Of a stretch of 64,000 bases of DNA, positions 47,244-61,300 are shown piece by piece. Made by a program: the position numbers and the translations under genes. The notes under the pieces are model-generated. The model made no database searches and was not told the origin of the DNA. It saw nothing but the letters and a program-made list of their open reading frames with translations. The stretch's first letter is position 1. The number at the start of each line of letters is the position of its first letter. Source of the stretch: Anthonomus grandis grandis (Eukaryota; Arthropoda; Insecta; Coleoptera; Curculionidae); contig NC_065557.1 of the NCBI RefSeq assembly GCF_022605725.1, forward strand, positions 682,001-746,000, in the 5' to 3' direction.

Positions 47244-47819
47244 AGCAAAACTGCCCTGTTTTTGTAAAAATATTTGTAAATATTTACTTTTCTACATCAA
47301 AACATAACCTTACTAAGGTTCGCGAGGGTCTGGTAACGATACGCCTCGTTGATTTAGAACAGTGAAGGCGCACATTTATTAATTAGCGAAACTGCTATCA
47401 GGGTTTAGGAATTTATCTGTTTGTGAATCATTTGAATTCCTTTTAATAAACGATAAAAAGAGAAAGGCAGGAGATCCATTTATTTTGGTCACACCCTATC
47501 CATATGTTTTTACTGGTTTAAAATGAACTGTCATTAGTCATTAGTGTCAAATGTCATTAGTGTCAAATGTGACAAAGTTTAAATTAACAGGCTTATTTAG
47601 TTATTTATTTATAATCGGGACCTGTAGGACAAAAGTACTAATAACTTTGGTTTTATTTAGGGTAGACTAACGATGTTTACATTTTTATAATCTCGAAATA
47701 TGAGGTTGCAACCTGATTAGTTTCAAATTTTTATTTTTTTGTTGTTTAGGGCTTAGAAGTAAAAAAAAAAATTTTGTTTGATTTTTTTCAATACAGGTGG
47801 CAACGGTTCTTTGAATTTT

Positions 47820-47891
47820 ATGAAATTTAACGGGTCGATTAACATTTACGTGAGCCTTATCTGTATAGTTTTTGGTTATTGTCAGCATGCG
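47820..47891 (+). CDS. Possible plus-strand signal-peptide exon
   Basis: ATG at 47820 opens MKFNGSINIYVSLICIVFGY and ends CQHA at 47891 just before GTAAGT, a consensus donor, in phase 0. The sequence has the basic start, hydrophobic core and small residue expected of a secretory signal peptide. An acceptor-like TTTTTTTCAATACAG lies 24 bases upstream of the ATG. No downstream exon was found on the plus strand before BOP1, so it may be a chance match or the start of a gene nested across BOP1. Confidence 0.3.
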
Positions 47892-48102
47892 GTAAGTTTT
47901 TTTTTTAACGTCGAAAGTTGTGATATTCTAGCCCCTCTGACGATTTAACGGTATTTTTGCGGAAATAATGACGTAGATATGTGCGTTGATGGAGCTACAA
48001 TTCTTATTAAGGTTTTACAAAATTTTTAAAAAATCACTTGGAATGAATAAAGCTGCATTCTTTCCGAAAAAAACGGCGTATCTACCTTAACGGTATCATT
48101 TA

Positions 48103-48639
48103 TACAGGGTGAGTAATGTTCATTTGAAAATATCCTCTTTTTTTACAGCATTTAATAACTGTTTAGTGGCGCCACCTACCAACACTGAGTTTTCACCAAG
48201 CAGCCTATGGCCACCTCAACGAATTCCTGATATATTGCCAAAAAAAGAAACAGTTTTATAATGGAAATTTAAATACTAAAACCGATTGGAATCGGTCCGG
48301 AATTGATTTTAATCTCTTCCTGAGACTTTCTACTATTTTTCCATGTAGGTATCATAAGGTAAAACGCTTTTTTTATACCCTAAAACATCGTCTGAAAATG
48401 GTCGATTTTGACGTCTACGGTCATCGTTTTCCCCAATTTTAATGGCGGATTTGTCATCATGGCGTCTGGACTTGCTTTCTTATTTCATTGATAACATGCT
48501 TATAATAGCTGGAAACTTTCAGGAGTTGATATGGAAATATTCAAGAGACTCTGGAGAATCCGAATATATGCATATCTATTACCAAATCGTGTTCTTTTAG
48601 CCGTAATAATTCGGCAAAGTTTTGACAATTTACCCTGTA
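48103..48639. mobile_element. MITE-like element, ACAGGGT ends
   Basis: The left end ATACAGGGTGAGTAATG and the inverse of the right end, ATACAGGGTAAATTGTC, are related terminal repeats. Non-coding. Belongs with the other ACAGGGT-end elements here. Confidence 0.55.
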
Positions 48640-49113
48640 TTATTATATAATATTCATGCCACACAATGGACACAGTGGACCATACAAGGCATTTTGCTAG
48701 ACAAAAATTACGATGCAGTGGGTCCTAATGATAAAAACAAAAATCTAACCGGGATTTAAAGTAATTATTATGTGGGACTTTATATTGTTATTATTTGTCC
48801 GATTTGAATGAAATTTGGTGGTATTTCAGGTTTATTTAGGATACAATTATTAATTTTTTATAATATATATAGTGTTTTTCTTTAATTGCAAACTGTAACG
48901 TGTCATTTCTAGCCCCGAAGATGCCCTTAATAAAGGCCAAAACGTTTTCTTCTGAAACAAAATCAGTTTTATTTGAATACAGTCATAAACCTGGGACACT
49001 CTCTCCATTTCACCCTTAATAAAGTACGTCAGACTTTATTAATGGCACCCGTGCGTCATTTGTTTTGGGAATTTAAAAAAAAACAAACAAAATGCCAATT
49101 AAAAAAAACGTAT

Positions 49114-49119
49114 TTTATT
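49114..49119 (-). terminator. bop1: Poly(A) signal of BOP1
   Basis: TTTATT on the plus strand reads AATAAA on the minus strand, 31 bases past the BOP1 stop codon, a usual position for a short 3' UTR. Confidence 0.6.
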
Positions 49120-49149
49120 AACCCTGGTCAAAAAAACAATGAAAAAACA

Positions 49150-49306
49150 CTAATTCGAATACAACTTAACGGTATGGTCGGCCCCCGCACTAAACACCCA
49201 CGGCTGTAAGGGATGGAAATGCACGTCCAATATACCGAAATCGTTGAAGGGTTGATGGTCTTGCAGTCTCTTCAGCGGTACGATCAAAGGGTTTTGCAGA
49301 AGGTCA
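49150..49306 (-). CDS. bop1: BOP1 last exon with stop
   Basis: Acceptor CTATATAG completes an Asn, then DLLQNPLIVPLKRLQDH, FGILDVHFHPLQPWVFSAG and ADHTVKLYSN with TAG at 49150-49152. This is the closing WD blade. Confidence 0.95.
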
Positions 49307-52300
49307 CTATATAGGAAAATATAATTTTTTTAAAGGGGAAATTCACCTTTAATCAGTCGACTTACTTGTAAACCATCCCGTGGGAGACTATGAGGCTCCT
49401 GTCGTCCGAACCGGAGGCAAAGAGCGGGTACCTCTTATGGTAGGCCACGCCCCTTACGGCGGTACCGTGAAGTCGTAGGGTTTGGTAAGGTTTCGTGCTC
49501 AAGTCAAGGTCGAACCAGAGCATTTTTCTGTCGTAAGTGCCTGGAAATTATTTATTATGTTATGAGACACTGCTCGCAAGAAATTATATAGAAAGTACAT
49601 GTTTTGAAATTCGTTTAATTCAATACGGTGCTCACCAGAAAAAAATAATTAAACGAAAATTCTCTCTTAGAAGAGAGATCTTACTCTGCTTGGTTTAATT
49701 ATTCGACACAATGTTCATAACTCAAAAAATTGACCAGATGCAATTTTGAAAATTTGTACACATATTGTCTGGACAATTTGGTTGGACACCTATTTCAGGG
49801 TTTTTCAAAATTCGTACAAAATTTTGAAAAAAAAAATTATTTTTGAAAATATTGATGTTTTTTTCCAATTATTCGACACAATGTTCATAACTCAAAAAAT
49901 TGATCAAATACAATTTTGACAATTTGTACACATATTCCCTGGACAATTTGGTTGGACACCTATTTCAGTGTTTTTCAAAATTCGTACAAGATTTTGAGAA
50001 AAAAAATATTTTTTGAAAATATTGATTTTTTTGTCTAATTATTCGACACAATGTTCATAACTCAAAAAATTGACCAGATGCAATTTTGAAAATTTGTACA
50101 CATATTGTCTGGACAATTTGGTTGGACACCTATTTCAGGGTTTTTCAAAATTCGTACAAAATTTTGAAAAAAAAAATTATTTTTGAAAATATTGATGTTT
50201 TTTTCCAATTATTCGACACAATGTTCATAACTCAAAAAATTGACCAGATGCAATTTTGAAAATTTGTACACATATTCCCTTGACAATTTGGTTGGACACC
50301 TATTTCAGTGTTTTTCAAAATTCGCACAAGATTTTGAGAAAAAAAATATTTTTTGAAAATATTGATTTTTTTTAAAATTATTTGACCCAATGTTCATAAC
50401 TCAAAAAATTGAACAGATGCAATTTTGAAAATTTGTACACATATTCCCTTGACAATTTGGTTGGACACCTATTTCAGTGTTTTTCAAAATTCGTACAAGA
50501 TTTTGAGAAAAAAAATATTTTTTGAAAATATTGATTTTTTTTTCTAATTATTCGACACAATGTTCATAACTCAAAAAATTGAACAGATGCAATTTTGAAA
50601 ATTTGTACACATATTCCCTTGACAATTTGGTTGGACACCTATTTCAGTGTTTTTCAAAATTCGTACAAGATTTTGAGAAAAAAAATATTTTTTGAAAAAA
50701 TTGATTTTTTTTTCTAATTATTCGACACAATGTTCATAACTCAAAAAATTGACCAGATGCAATTTTGACAATTTGTACACATATTCTCTGGACAATTTGG
50801 TTGGACACCTATTTCAGTGTTTTTCAAAATTCGTACAAGATTTTGAGAAAAAAAATATTTTTTGAAAAAATTGATTTTTTTTTCTAATTATTTGACATAA
50901 TGTTCATAGCTCAAAAAATTGACCAGATGCAGTTTTGAAAATTTGTACACATATTCTCTGGACAATTTGGTTGGACACCTATTTCAGTGTTTTTCAAAAT
51001 TCGTACAAGATTTTGAGAAAAAAAATTTTTTTTGAAAAAATTGATTTTTTTTTTCTAATTATTCGACACAATGTTCATATTTCAAAAAATTGACCAGATG
51101 CAATTTTGAAAATTTGTATACATATTCTCTGGACAATTTGGTTGGACACCTATTTCAGTGTTTTTCAAAATTCGTACAAGATTTTGAGAAAAAAAATATT
51201 TTTTGAAAAAATTGATTTTTTTTTCTAATTATTTGACATAATGTTCATAGCTCAAAAAATTGACCAGATGCAATTATGAAAATTTGTACACATATTCTCT
51301 GGACAATTTGGTTGGACACCTATTTCAGTGTTTTTCAAAATTCGTACAAAATTTTGAGAAAAAAAATATTTTTTGAAAAAATTGATTTTTTTTTCTAATT
51401 ATTCGACACAATGTTCATAATTCAAAAAATTAACCAGATGCAATTATGAAAATTTGTACACATATTCCCTGGACAATTTGGTTGGACACCTATTTCAGTG
51501 TTTTTCAAAATTCGTACAAGATTTTGAGAAAAAAAATATTTTTTGAAAAAATTGATTTTTTTTTCTAATTATTTGACACAATGTTCATAAGTCAAAAAAT
51601 TGACCAGGCACAATTTTGAAAATTGTGTCTGGTCATACACTGCTTGAGAAAAAGTTATATATTTTTTTAATTCAACTACACTGCTTGTAAAAATTTTTTT
51701 TTTTGAGGCTACTCGTAATAAATAATGAAGGCTAAAAATATAAATTTCTTAGTTAGTAAGAAGAAAAGGTTTAGTTACACTGCTCGAAAAAATCTACTTA
51801 TGACTGGAAATAAAATATGTAATGTATATTGTATCTATATCTATATGTATCTATATAATTATATCTATATAATTTAAAAGAGTAAAATATTTATTGTCTG
51901 GTCAAAAAAAAATCAATTTTTTTATTCAATACACTGCTTAACAAAAAATGCATGTTTGGAAAAAAATCACTTTTTTATGGATATATAAATATTCCCCAAT
52001 TTCTTTTAAAGTACACTGCTTAAAAAAAAATGTCGATTGCCTGGACGAAAAACTTAATTACATATAAAAAATTAGCAGTTAAAAAAAAAGATACACTGCT
52101 TGACAAAAATATAAGACATAAAAAAAATCGCTTATTAAGCAGTTTAAGTACTATTACCACTCACCTACTAACAAATTATCACCCCCAGGATGGATCGCCA
52201 TGGTGGAAATCCACTTGGAATTCGTCATGAGCTTCTTCAATTGCGCCTGCTTCAATAAGTCATAAATCCGCACGTGCCTCTGGGTGGCGACGAACAAAAA

Positions 52301-55300
52301 CGGCTTGGTCGGATGGAACAGAATACACTGGATAAGCCCTTTGGATTTCGTGAAGGGCAGTTGACTTTTTCTATTAAAAACAATCAGTCAGGCTCTGTAA
52401 TAGGAAAAATCGGTTTTCGACACAAACCTTTTGGATATTTGGGATATTAGGACGGATCGACTTTGTCCCTCGGGCATCACCGATCCGAAATAATCCCCTT
52501 TTCCGTGCCAGGTGACCTGCGAGACCATCTTGAAGTGTTTTAGTTGCAATCGAACCCCTCTATCGTACAGTTTTTGTTCAGGTTCGCACCACTGAACTGT
52601 CGTTTTCACCCTGCAAGGAAACAACAAAATTCGTAATGGGGTAATGGATTGATTGATTGATAATATAAAAATTAATTTCACTTCTTGACAATCATTTTTA
52701 TTTAAATAATGTAATAAATAAATAATTTAAGTATGGTGTAAAAAAAATTAATTGAACACTGCTTAAAAAAAATTAAAATTAAAAACTAAGCTACACTGCT
52801 CAACAAAGCATATTCACATAATATCTGTTTATAAAAAAAAAGAACTACACTGCTTGAAAAAAGTCACCTGTTTTTTGTAAAAAAAGTATTCCTGGATGAA
52901 AAAAAGCAACTTACACTGCTTGTAAAATAAATGCATATTCCAGACATTTGTATGTTAAAAAAAGCTCGAACCAGCCTAAAGAAAATATTAATTAAAAAAA
53001 AAATTACACTGAAGGAAAATTTACACTGCTCGAAGCACCGAATTCTTTTTTTTTTAAACTACACTGCTCAACAAAATTACTCTTTAAACAAAAAGATTTA
53101 CACTGTATGTGAATAGTAAATTTTTTTGTAAAAAATGCCCTTAATTCAAGAAAATGTACTTGAATGCCTAGAAGGAAAAAAATGACATACACTGCTTAAA
53201 AAAGACCTGGGCAAAAAAAAATCCTACATCTTTTTTTTTTAATTTAAATTACACTACTCGACAAAATTTCTATTAAAAAAAAATTATATTATCCGAAAAA
53301 GGTAACTTTTTTCGTAACATAACGTACTTAGGGCGATAAAAAAAGCCAATTTATGAAAAAAATACACTGCTTGAAAAAAAAATTAAACACCATTGGAAAA
53401 AAAAACTTACACTGCTCAAAAAAAAAATCCAATTTTTTTTTTTAAATTAAACTACACTGCTCGGAAAAAATTTCTGTTAAAAAAAACACTGCCAAAAAAA
53501 TTATTCTAATTTTTCGAAAAAAAAAATTAATTACGGTGCTAGGAAAAACATACACTGCTCAATACATACACTGCAAATTTTTTTATTTAATTTAAACTAC
53601 ACTGCTCGGAAAAAATTTTTATTAAAAAAAACCCTGCTAAAAAAATTATTCTAATTTTTCGAAAAAAAAAATTAATTAAGCTGCTAGGAAAAACATACAC
53701 TGCTCAAAAAAAAATCCATTTTTTTTTAAATTTAAACTACACTGCTTGGAAAAAATTTCTATTAAAAAAAACACTGCTAAAAAAATTATTCTAATTTTTC
53801 GAAAAAAAAAATTAATTACGCTGCTAGGAAAAACATACACTGCTCAAACAAAAATCCAATTTTTTTTTTTTTAAATTAAACTACACTGCTCGGAAAAAAT
53901 TTCTGTTAAAAAAAACACTGCCAAAAAAATTATTCTAATTTTTCGAAAAAAAAAATTAATTACGGTGCTAGGAAAAACATACACTGCTCAATACATACAC
54001 TGCAAATTTTTTTATTTAATTTAAACTACACTGCTCGGAAAAAATTTTTATTAAAAAAAACCCTGCTAAAAAAATTATTCTAATTTTTCGAAAAAAAAAA
54101 TTAATTAAGCTGCTAGGAAAAACATACACTGCTCAAAAAAAAATCCATTTTTTTTTTAATTTAAACTACACTGCTTGGAAAAAATTTCTATTAAAAAAAA
54201 CACTGCTAAAAAAATTATTCTAATTTTTCGAAAAAAAAAATTAATTACGCTGCTAGGAAAAACATACACTGCTCAAACAAAAATCCAATTTTTTTTTGTA
54301 TTTAATTTAAACTACACTGCTCGGAAAAAATTTCTGTTAAAAAAAACACGGCTAAAAAAATTATTCTAATTTTTCGATAAAAAAATTAATTACGCTGCTA
54401 GGAAAAACATACACTGCTCAAAAAAAAATCAATTTTTTTTTTAATTTAAACTACACTGCTCGGAAAAAATTTCTTTAAAAAAAAAACACTGCTAAAAAAA
54501 TATTCTAATTTTTCGAAAAAAAAGTTAATTACGCTCCTAGGAAAAACATACACTGCTCAAAAAAAATCAATTTTTTTTTCAATTGAAACTACACTGCCCG
54601 GAAAAAATTTCTATTAAAAAAAACACTGCTAAAAAAATTATTCTAATTTTTCGAAAAAAAAAATTAATTACGCTGCTAGGAAAAACATACACTGCTCAAA
54701 AAAAATTTTTTTTTTTTTTAATTTAAACTACACTGCTTGGAAAAAATTTCTGTTAAAAAACACTGCTAAAAAAATTATTCTAATTTTTCGAAAAAAAAAA
54801 AAATAATTTCGCTGCTAGGAAAAACATACACTGCTCAAAAAAAAATCAATTTTTTTTTTTAATTTAAACTACACTGCTCGGAAAAAATTTCTGTTAAAAA
54901 AAACACTGCTTAAAAAAATTATTCTAATTTTTCGAAAAAAAAAATTAATTAAGCTGCTAGGAAAAACATACACTGCTCAAAAAAAAATCCATTTTTTTTT
55001 TTTAATTTAAACTACACTGCTTGGAAAAAATTTCTATTAAAAAAAACACTGCTAAAAAAATTATTCTAATTTTTCGAAAAAAAAATTAATTACGCTGCTA
55101 GGAAAAACATACACTGCTCAAAAAAAAATCCAATTTTTTTTTTTAATTTAAACTACACTGCTCGGAAAAAATTTCTGTTAAAAAAAACACTGCTAAAAAA
55201 ATTATTCTAATTTTTCGAAAATTAATTACGCTGCTAGGAAAAACATACACTGCTCAAAAAAAATCAATTTTTTTTTTAAATTTAAACTACACTGCTTGGA

Positions 55301-58300
55301 AAAAATTTCTATTAAAAAAAACACTGCTAAAAAAATTATTCTAATTTTTCGAAAAAAAAATTAATTACGCTGCTAGGAAAAACATACACTGCTCAAAAAA
55401 AATCAATTTTTTTTTAATTTAAACTACACTGCTTGGAAAAAATTTCTATTAAAAAAAACACTGCTAAAAAAATTATTCTAATTTTTCTAAAAAAAAAAAT
55501 TAATTACGCTGCTAGGAAAAACATACACTGCTCAAAAAAAAATCCATTTTTTTTTTTTAATTTTAAACTACACTGCTCGGAAAAAAATTCTGTTAAAAAA
55601 AACACTGCTAAAAAAATTATTCTAATTTTTCGAAAAAAAAAATTAATTACGCTGCTAGGAAAAACATACACTGCTCAAACAAAAATCATTTTTTTTAAAT
55701 TTAAACTACACTGCTTGGAAAAAATTTCTATTAAAAAAAACACTGCTAAAAAAATTATTCTAATTTTTCGAAAAAAAAAAATTAATTACGCTGCTAGGAA
55801 AAACATACACTGCTCAAAAAAAATCCAATTTTTTTTTTGTATTTAATTTAAACTACACTGCTCGGAAAAAATTTCTGTTAAAAAAAAACACTGCTAAAAA
55901 AATTATTCTAATTTTTCGAAAAAAAAAATTAATTACGCTGCTAGGAAAAACATACACTGCTCAAACAAAAATCCAATTTTTTTTTTGTATTTAATTTAAA
56001 CTACACTGCTCGGAAAAAATTTCTGTTAAAAAAAAACACTGCTAAAAAAATTATTCTAATTTTTCGACAAAAAAAAATTAATAACGCTGCTAGGAAAAAC
56101 ATACACTGCTCAAAAAAAATCCAATTTTTTTTTGAATTTAATTTAAACTATACACTGCTCGGAAAAAATTTCTGTTAAAAAAAACACTACTAAAAAAATT
56201 ATTCTAATTTTTCGAAAAAAAAAATTAATTACGCTGCTAGGAAAAACATACACTGCTCAAAAAAATCCATTTTTTTTTTTTGAATTTAAACTATACACTG
56301 CTCGGAAAAAATGTCTGTTAAAAAAAACACTACTAAAAAAATCTTTTCGAAAAAAAAAATTAATTACGCTGCTAGGAAAAACATACACTGCTCAAACAAA
56401 AATCCAATTTTTTTTTGTATTTAATTTAAACTACACTGCTCGGAAAAAATTTCTGTTAAAAAAAAACACTGCTAAAAAAATTATTCTAATTTTTCGACAA
56501 AAAAAAATTAATTACGCTGCTAGGAAAAACATACACATAAAAAAAAATTAAAAATTATACCGGCGGAGAAACTTACACTGCTCAAAAACAAATTCATACA
56601 ATTTTTTGAAAAAAATATTAAATTACACTGCTTGAAAAAGAACTTACGATGATCAAAAAAAAAAAATCCCGAATCTTTTTTTTTTCATTTAAATTACACT
56701 ACTCAACAAAATTACTGTTAAAAAAAAATATATACTGCTCGAAAAACGTAACGTACTTGAGACGATAAAAAACTCACTAGCACTACTTTAAAAAAATACT
56801 AATTTAAAAAAAATAATTACACTGCTTGAAAAAAAAAGATTCCCCAAAAAATTTTTTTTCTAAATTTTAACCTACACTGCTCAACGAAAATTATTTAGAA
56901 AATTTGTAAAAAAAAAATAAAATTACACTATCTATGAAAAAAAAAACCTTTTTTTTGTAAAATAAAAACATTCAATTATCTGAATGAAAAAAATGAGTGC
57001 TTAAAAAAATATTCCAGGCCGTTTTTTTTTATTACATACTGCTCCAAAAAAAAAATACACATTCCCAGATTTTTTTTCAATTGAAACTACACTGCTCGGA
57101 AAAAATTTCTATTAAAAAAAAACACTTTACGCTGCTAGGAAAAACATACACTGCTCAAAAAAAATCCAATTTTTTTTTCTTTTTTATTTAAACTACACTG
57201 CTCGATATAATTTCCGTTTAAAATAAAAACAATTACAATGCCGAAAAAAAGGCAATTTTTTTGTGAGAAAATTACTCAACTGCCTGGACGAAAAAACAAT
57301 CCCAACGGTTTTTTTTTAAAGAAATTATTCTAATATTTCAAAAAAAAATTTAAATACACTGCTTGAAAAAAACTCACGGTAATCAAAAATGAAACCCAGA
57401 TCTTTTTTTTTTTTTAATTTAAATTACACTAGTCGACAAAACTTCTGTTTGTGTCTACAAAAAAAAATATACTGCCCGAAAAAAGTAACTTTTTTTGCAG
57501 AAAGTATACTGAATTGCGTGGACGAAAAAGAAAACTGACTTACACTGCTTTAAAAAATTTAAAAAAAAAAACTATTCCAGGCAGATTTTTTTACAAAGAT
57601 TTTTTCTAAATTCTAACCTACACTGCTCGACGAAAATTATTTAGAAAATTTGTAAAAAAAAATTACACTATTTATGAAAAAAACCTATGCAATTATCTGA
57701 ATGGAAAAAATTACTGCTTTTTTTTTAAAAACAAATATTCCAGGCGGTTTTTTTTACATACTGATCTAAAAAAAAATTACACATTCCCAGAATTTTATTT
57801 TAATTTAAACTACACTGCTCGGAAAAAATACATAACACTGCTAAAAAAAATTCCAATATCATTTTTTTTAAACTACACTGCTCGACAAAATTTCCGTTTA
57901 AAACTAAAACAATTACACCGCCTAAAAGAAGTCAATTTTTTTGTGAGAAAAGTACTCAACTGCCTGGACAAAAAAAAGCATTTTTATTAAAATAAAATAT
58001 TTTGAAAAGAACAATACTGCAACTTAAAAACAAGTTCAATTTCAATGCTTGTAATAAAATTTCCATTTTGTAAAAAAAAAGCAAAATTACGCTAAAAATG
58101 TGCCTGTCAATTGGCAGAAAGTAAAATATACTTATCAAAAAAAAATTTAGTTTTCAACAAATTTTAAAAAATCTTTAAGTTTAATAAACTAAGTTGAAAA
58201 CCGAAAAGCAAATTGTGCATCGTTTAATTTAATTTTCTTGGTAGCCGTAAGTCATACAAAAAAAATTAATAAAATATAAAATAAAGAGATTTAAAATATC

Positions 58301-61300
58301 TAAGGACAGAGCCCGAAGATGACCATTTCCTTTTGACTGAACCCCCCTTAAACACTCCAGAAAATAGGAAGTTAGAGAACGCAAAGGCAGGAAAAACCCT
58401 AAAGACCTGCACGGATTTTTAAAATTCTCAAATCTCACATTAATTTTACAAGAAAGTAAAGATACACTTAAAAAAGTCTCACCTTTCACTCACAACCACG
58501 TCACTTTTCGGCGCCTCCATTAATACTTCATCGGTACGACTGCTAACCACGAAATCCCCCACTTTAGGATTAATCAGTAACACTTCATTACCGGTTGCGA
58601 CTAAAACCAGCGATAATGCGGCATTCGGACACCATTCCACCGATCTCACTATACTATCGGTTTGGACGGTTTTCAGGCAACGTCCCGTATTGATTTCCCA
58701 TATTTTGACTATGAAAACAACAGTTTCGCAATTATTTATGAACAAAGGGGTGTTATTAGACGGGCAAAACTTACTAGTACAATCGTCCGACCCGCTCAGC
58801 AAGTACTGTCCGGACCTATCGGTACTGATCGACCTCACCATGTCGCTATGTCCCTTGTACTCTACAGCCAAAGTGGTCGGGAAGGGTTGTAAGTCACGGG
58901 GACTGGGCAGTTTCGGTACCAACGATTCCGGTTCTATGTTCAGTTTCATTTTGATGGCCCTGGGAGCGAGGTAGAGGTCCAGGCAACGCAGGAAACGCTC
59001 TTTTATGAACCTATCAAAATAAATTTCAGTCTAATTATTGATGGTGGTTTTTATGGACCTTCGACACGGTGTCTCGCCAAAAAAGCTCCTTGATGTTCTT
59101 GGATAGTTAGTTATTTATGTATTAAGTGTGTAAAATGAGCCTTTTTTGATGAATGGGAAACTTGTCGACAATTCCCATAAATAAAAAAAGGGGATTTTAC
59201 ACATGTGTAACATTTAACAATTTTCTACTGCTGAAGAAAACATAAAAAAATCAAATTACTGTATGCACTGTACGGTAAAAAAAACTTCAAAAAATTTGTT
59301 GACAAATTATAAATTAAACGTCAACTTACTTTTTAGGGACTAGTACGTAAAAAGTGAAACTTTACACATCCTGGGAAGTGTATAAAGTGAGCAATTTACG
59401 CACGGTAAAGTGCATTTTTAAGAGCCTGTGTTTTTTAACAACCTATCAGATAATGAAATTTTGGCCAAAATAAAGAGTCAAAATAATGTTCCAGAATCTC
59501 CAAACCGGAAAATTCAAATTGTGAGAAAAACTAAAATCGTAAACAAAAAGTTCAATATGATCTTGGAAGTTGATGCTACCACGTATGCAGTGTTTATTGA
59601 AAAGGAGAAGATGAACATTGGTTGGAACCGTTGTCCTGTCTTTAACGAATATGGTATCCGAAGGTGTTTCAAGTGCTGTCGGTATGGTCATTTACTGAAA
59701 GAGTGTAAAGAAAATAAAGTGTGTGCAAAGTGTAGTGGATCCCATGATGTTAAAGAATGTAATGTAAGTAGCGTTAAGTGTATTAATTGTGTAGTATCTA
59801 ATGAAAAGTATGGTCTTAGGCTAAATGTCAATCACGTTTCTTGGGATGTAACTAGTTGTGATTCCTATAAGCGAATTGAAGAGTTACAAAGGAATAAATA
59901 TATTAAGTAGCAATTAGACCTAAATATTGCACTTAACACCAACATTAATTTAATAAAGTTTCGATGACTAAAATGAAGGAAATACTTAAAAATCTAAAAA
60001 ACGTTGGTGGTGGGGAGAGTGGCATCTCCAAGCAGGTTCTTTGCGATGTTGCTTATGTTGTGGGTGATCGTCTTCTGGATATTATCAATACATCCTTAAG
60101 TACTGGGATTTTTTCGCAAGCCTGGAAACTTTCTACTGTTGTTCCTGTTCCAAAAGTGCAAAACACTAAATTGTGTAATGAATTTCGGCCAATTAACACC
60201 GTACCTATTTATGAGAAGCTCTTTGAAGTATGTGTTAAGGAACAGCTACTCGAACATTGTGCCTAACCAATCGGGGTTCCGTGAGAATCATTCATGTGAG
60301 TCTGTCATTATTAATATAGTTGATAATTTTCTCAAGGCCCTTGACTCTGATAATCTAGTACTTGCTGTATTTTTGGATTTTAAGAGAGCGTTTGAAACCG
60401 TAAGTAGAGAAATGTTAATTAGGAAATTAGAACGGTTAGGCCTTAAAAATAATGTATTGAAGTGGTTTCAATCTTATCTAAGTGGTAGAGTTCAGCGAGT
60501 CATGTACAAAAACAGTTCATCTGAAAGTGTTAATGTAAAGCATGGTGTACCGCAGGGAACGGTCTTGGGCCCCTTGCTATTTTTATTGTATGTTAACGAT
60601 ATGGTGGAGGTAGTGCGGGGGTGTAATGTGGTGTTGTTTGCGGACGATACAATGTTATATGTGGTGGGTAAAGACATTCATCAACTGCAACAGGTCATGA
60701 ACGTTGAACTCAATAACTTATTCATCTGGCTCTGTAGAAATAAACTAAGTTTAAATGCAAGTAAATCCAAGTTTTGTATATTTGGCAAGAGATCTAGATT
60801 AAGTTCTATAGACATGGGCAATGTACAGATTTCTGTGAATGGGGAAAGTATTTTGTACGACAAAGAAATTAAATATTTGGGAACAATTTTCGATGCCAAT
60901 CTGAATTTCCATGCTCATGCAGATTATGTAATGAGAAAATTTTCAAAAAAAGTTGGATTTATCACAAGAATTGGAAAAAACTTGTCAATGTACATCAAAT
61001 TAAAACTTTACAACGCCATTGCTCTTCCTCATTTACAGTTCTGTTCAACATTATTGTTTAACTTGCCACAGTATAGAATTGACCAACTGGAAAGAATTCA
61101 AAATAGAGCTATGAGACTGATTCTAAATTGTAACCGTTACACGCCTGTTATCTCTATGTTGGGTGTCCTAGATATGTTGTCTGTACATCAAAGAATTTTG
61201 TATAACGTTTATTTGTTTATTTTTAAATTAAAACATCAGATGCTCCCCGATTATATTTGTAATAAATTAAGAGTTTTTGGAGATATACATAACTATAATA

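Larger units (their letters stand above)
47244..49149. promoter_or_regulatory. Intergenic region: PP2C-like 5' flank to BOP1 3' end
   Basis: The PP2C-like promoter must lie in the first few hundred bases above 47243 on the minus strand; no core element is distinct. GTCATTAGTGTCAAATG is repeated near 47535-47570. A possible plus-strand exon sits at 47820 and a short element at 48103. The last part contains the BOP1 3' UTR. Confidence 0.4.

Noticed and set aside
55433..55846. 137-codon plus-strand ORF rich in Lys, Asn and Phe
   Set aside because: Made of A and T tracts of the ACACTGCTC satellite; no domain and no start context.
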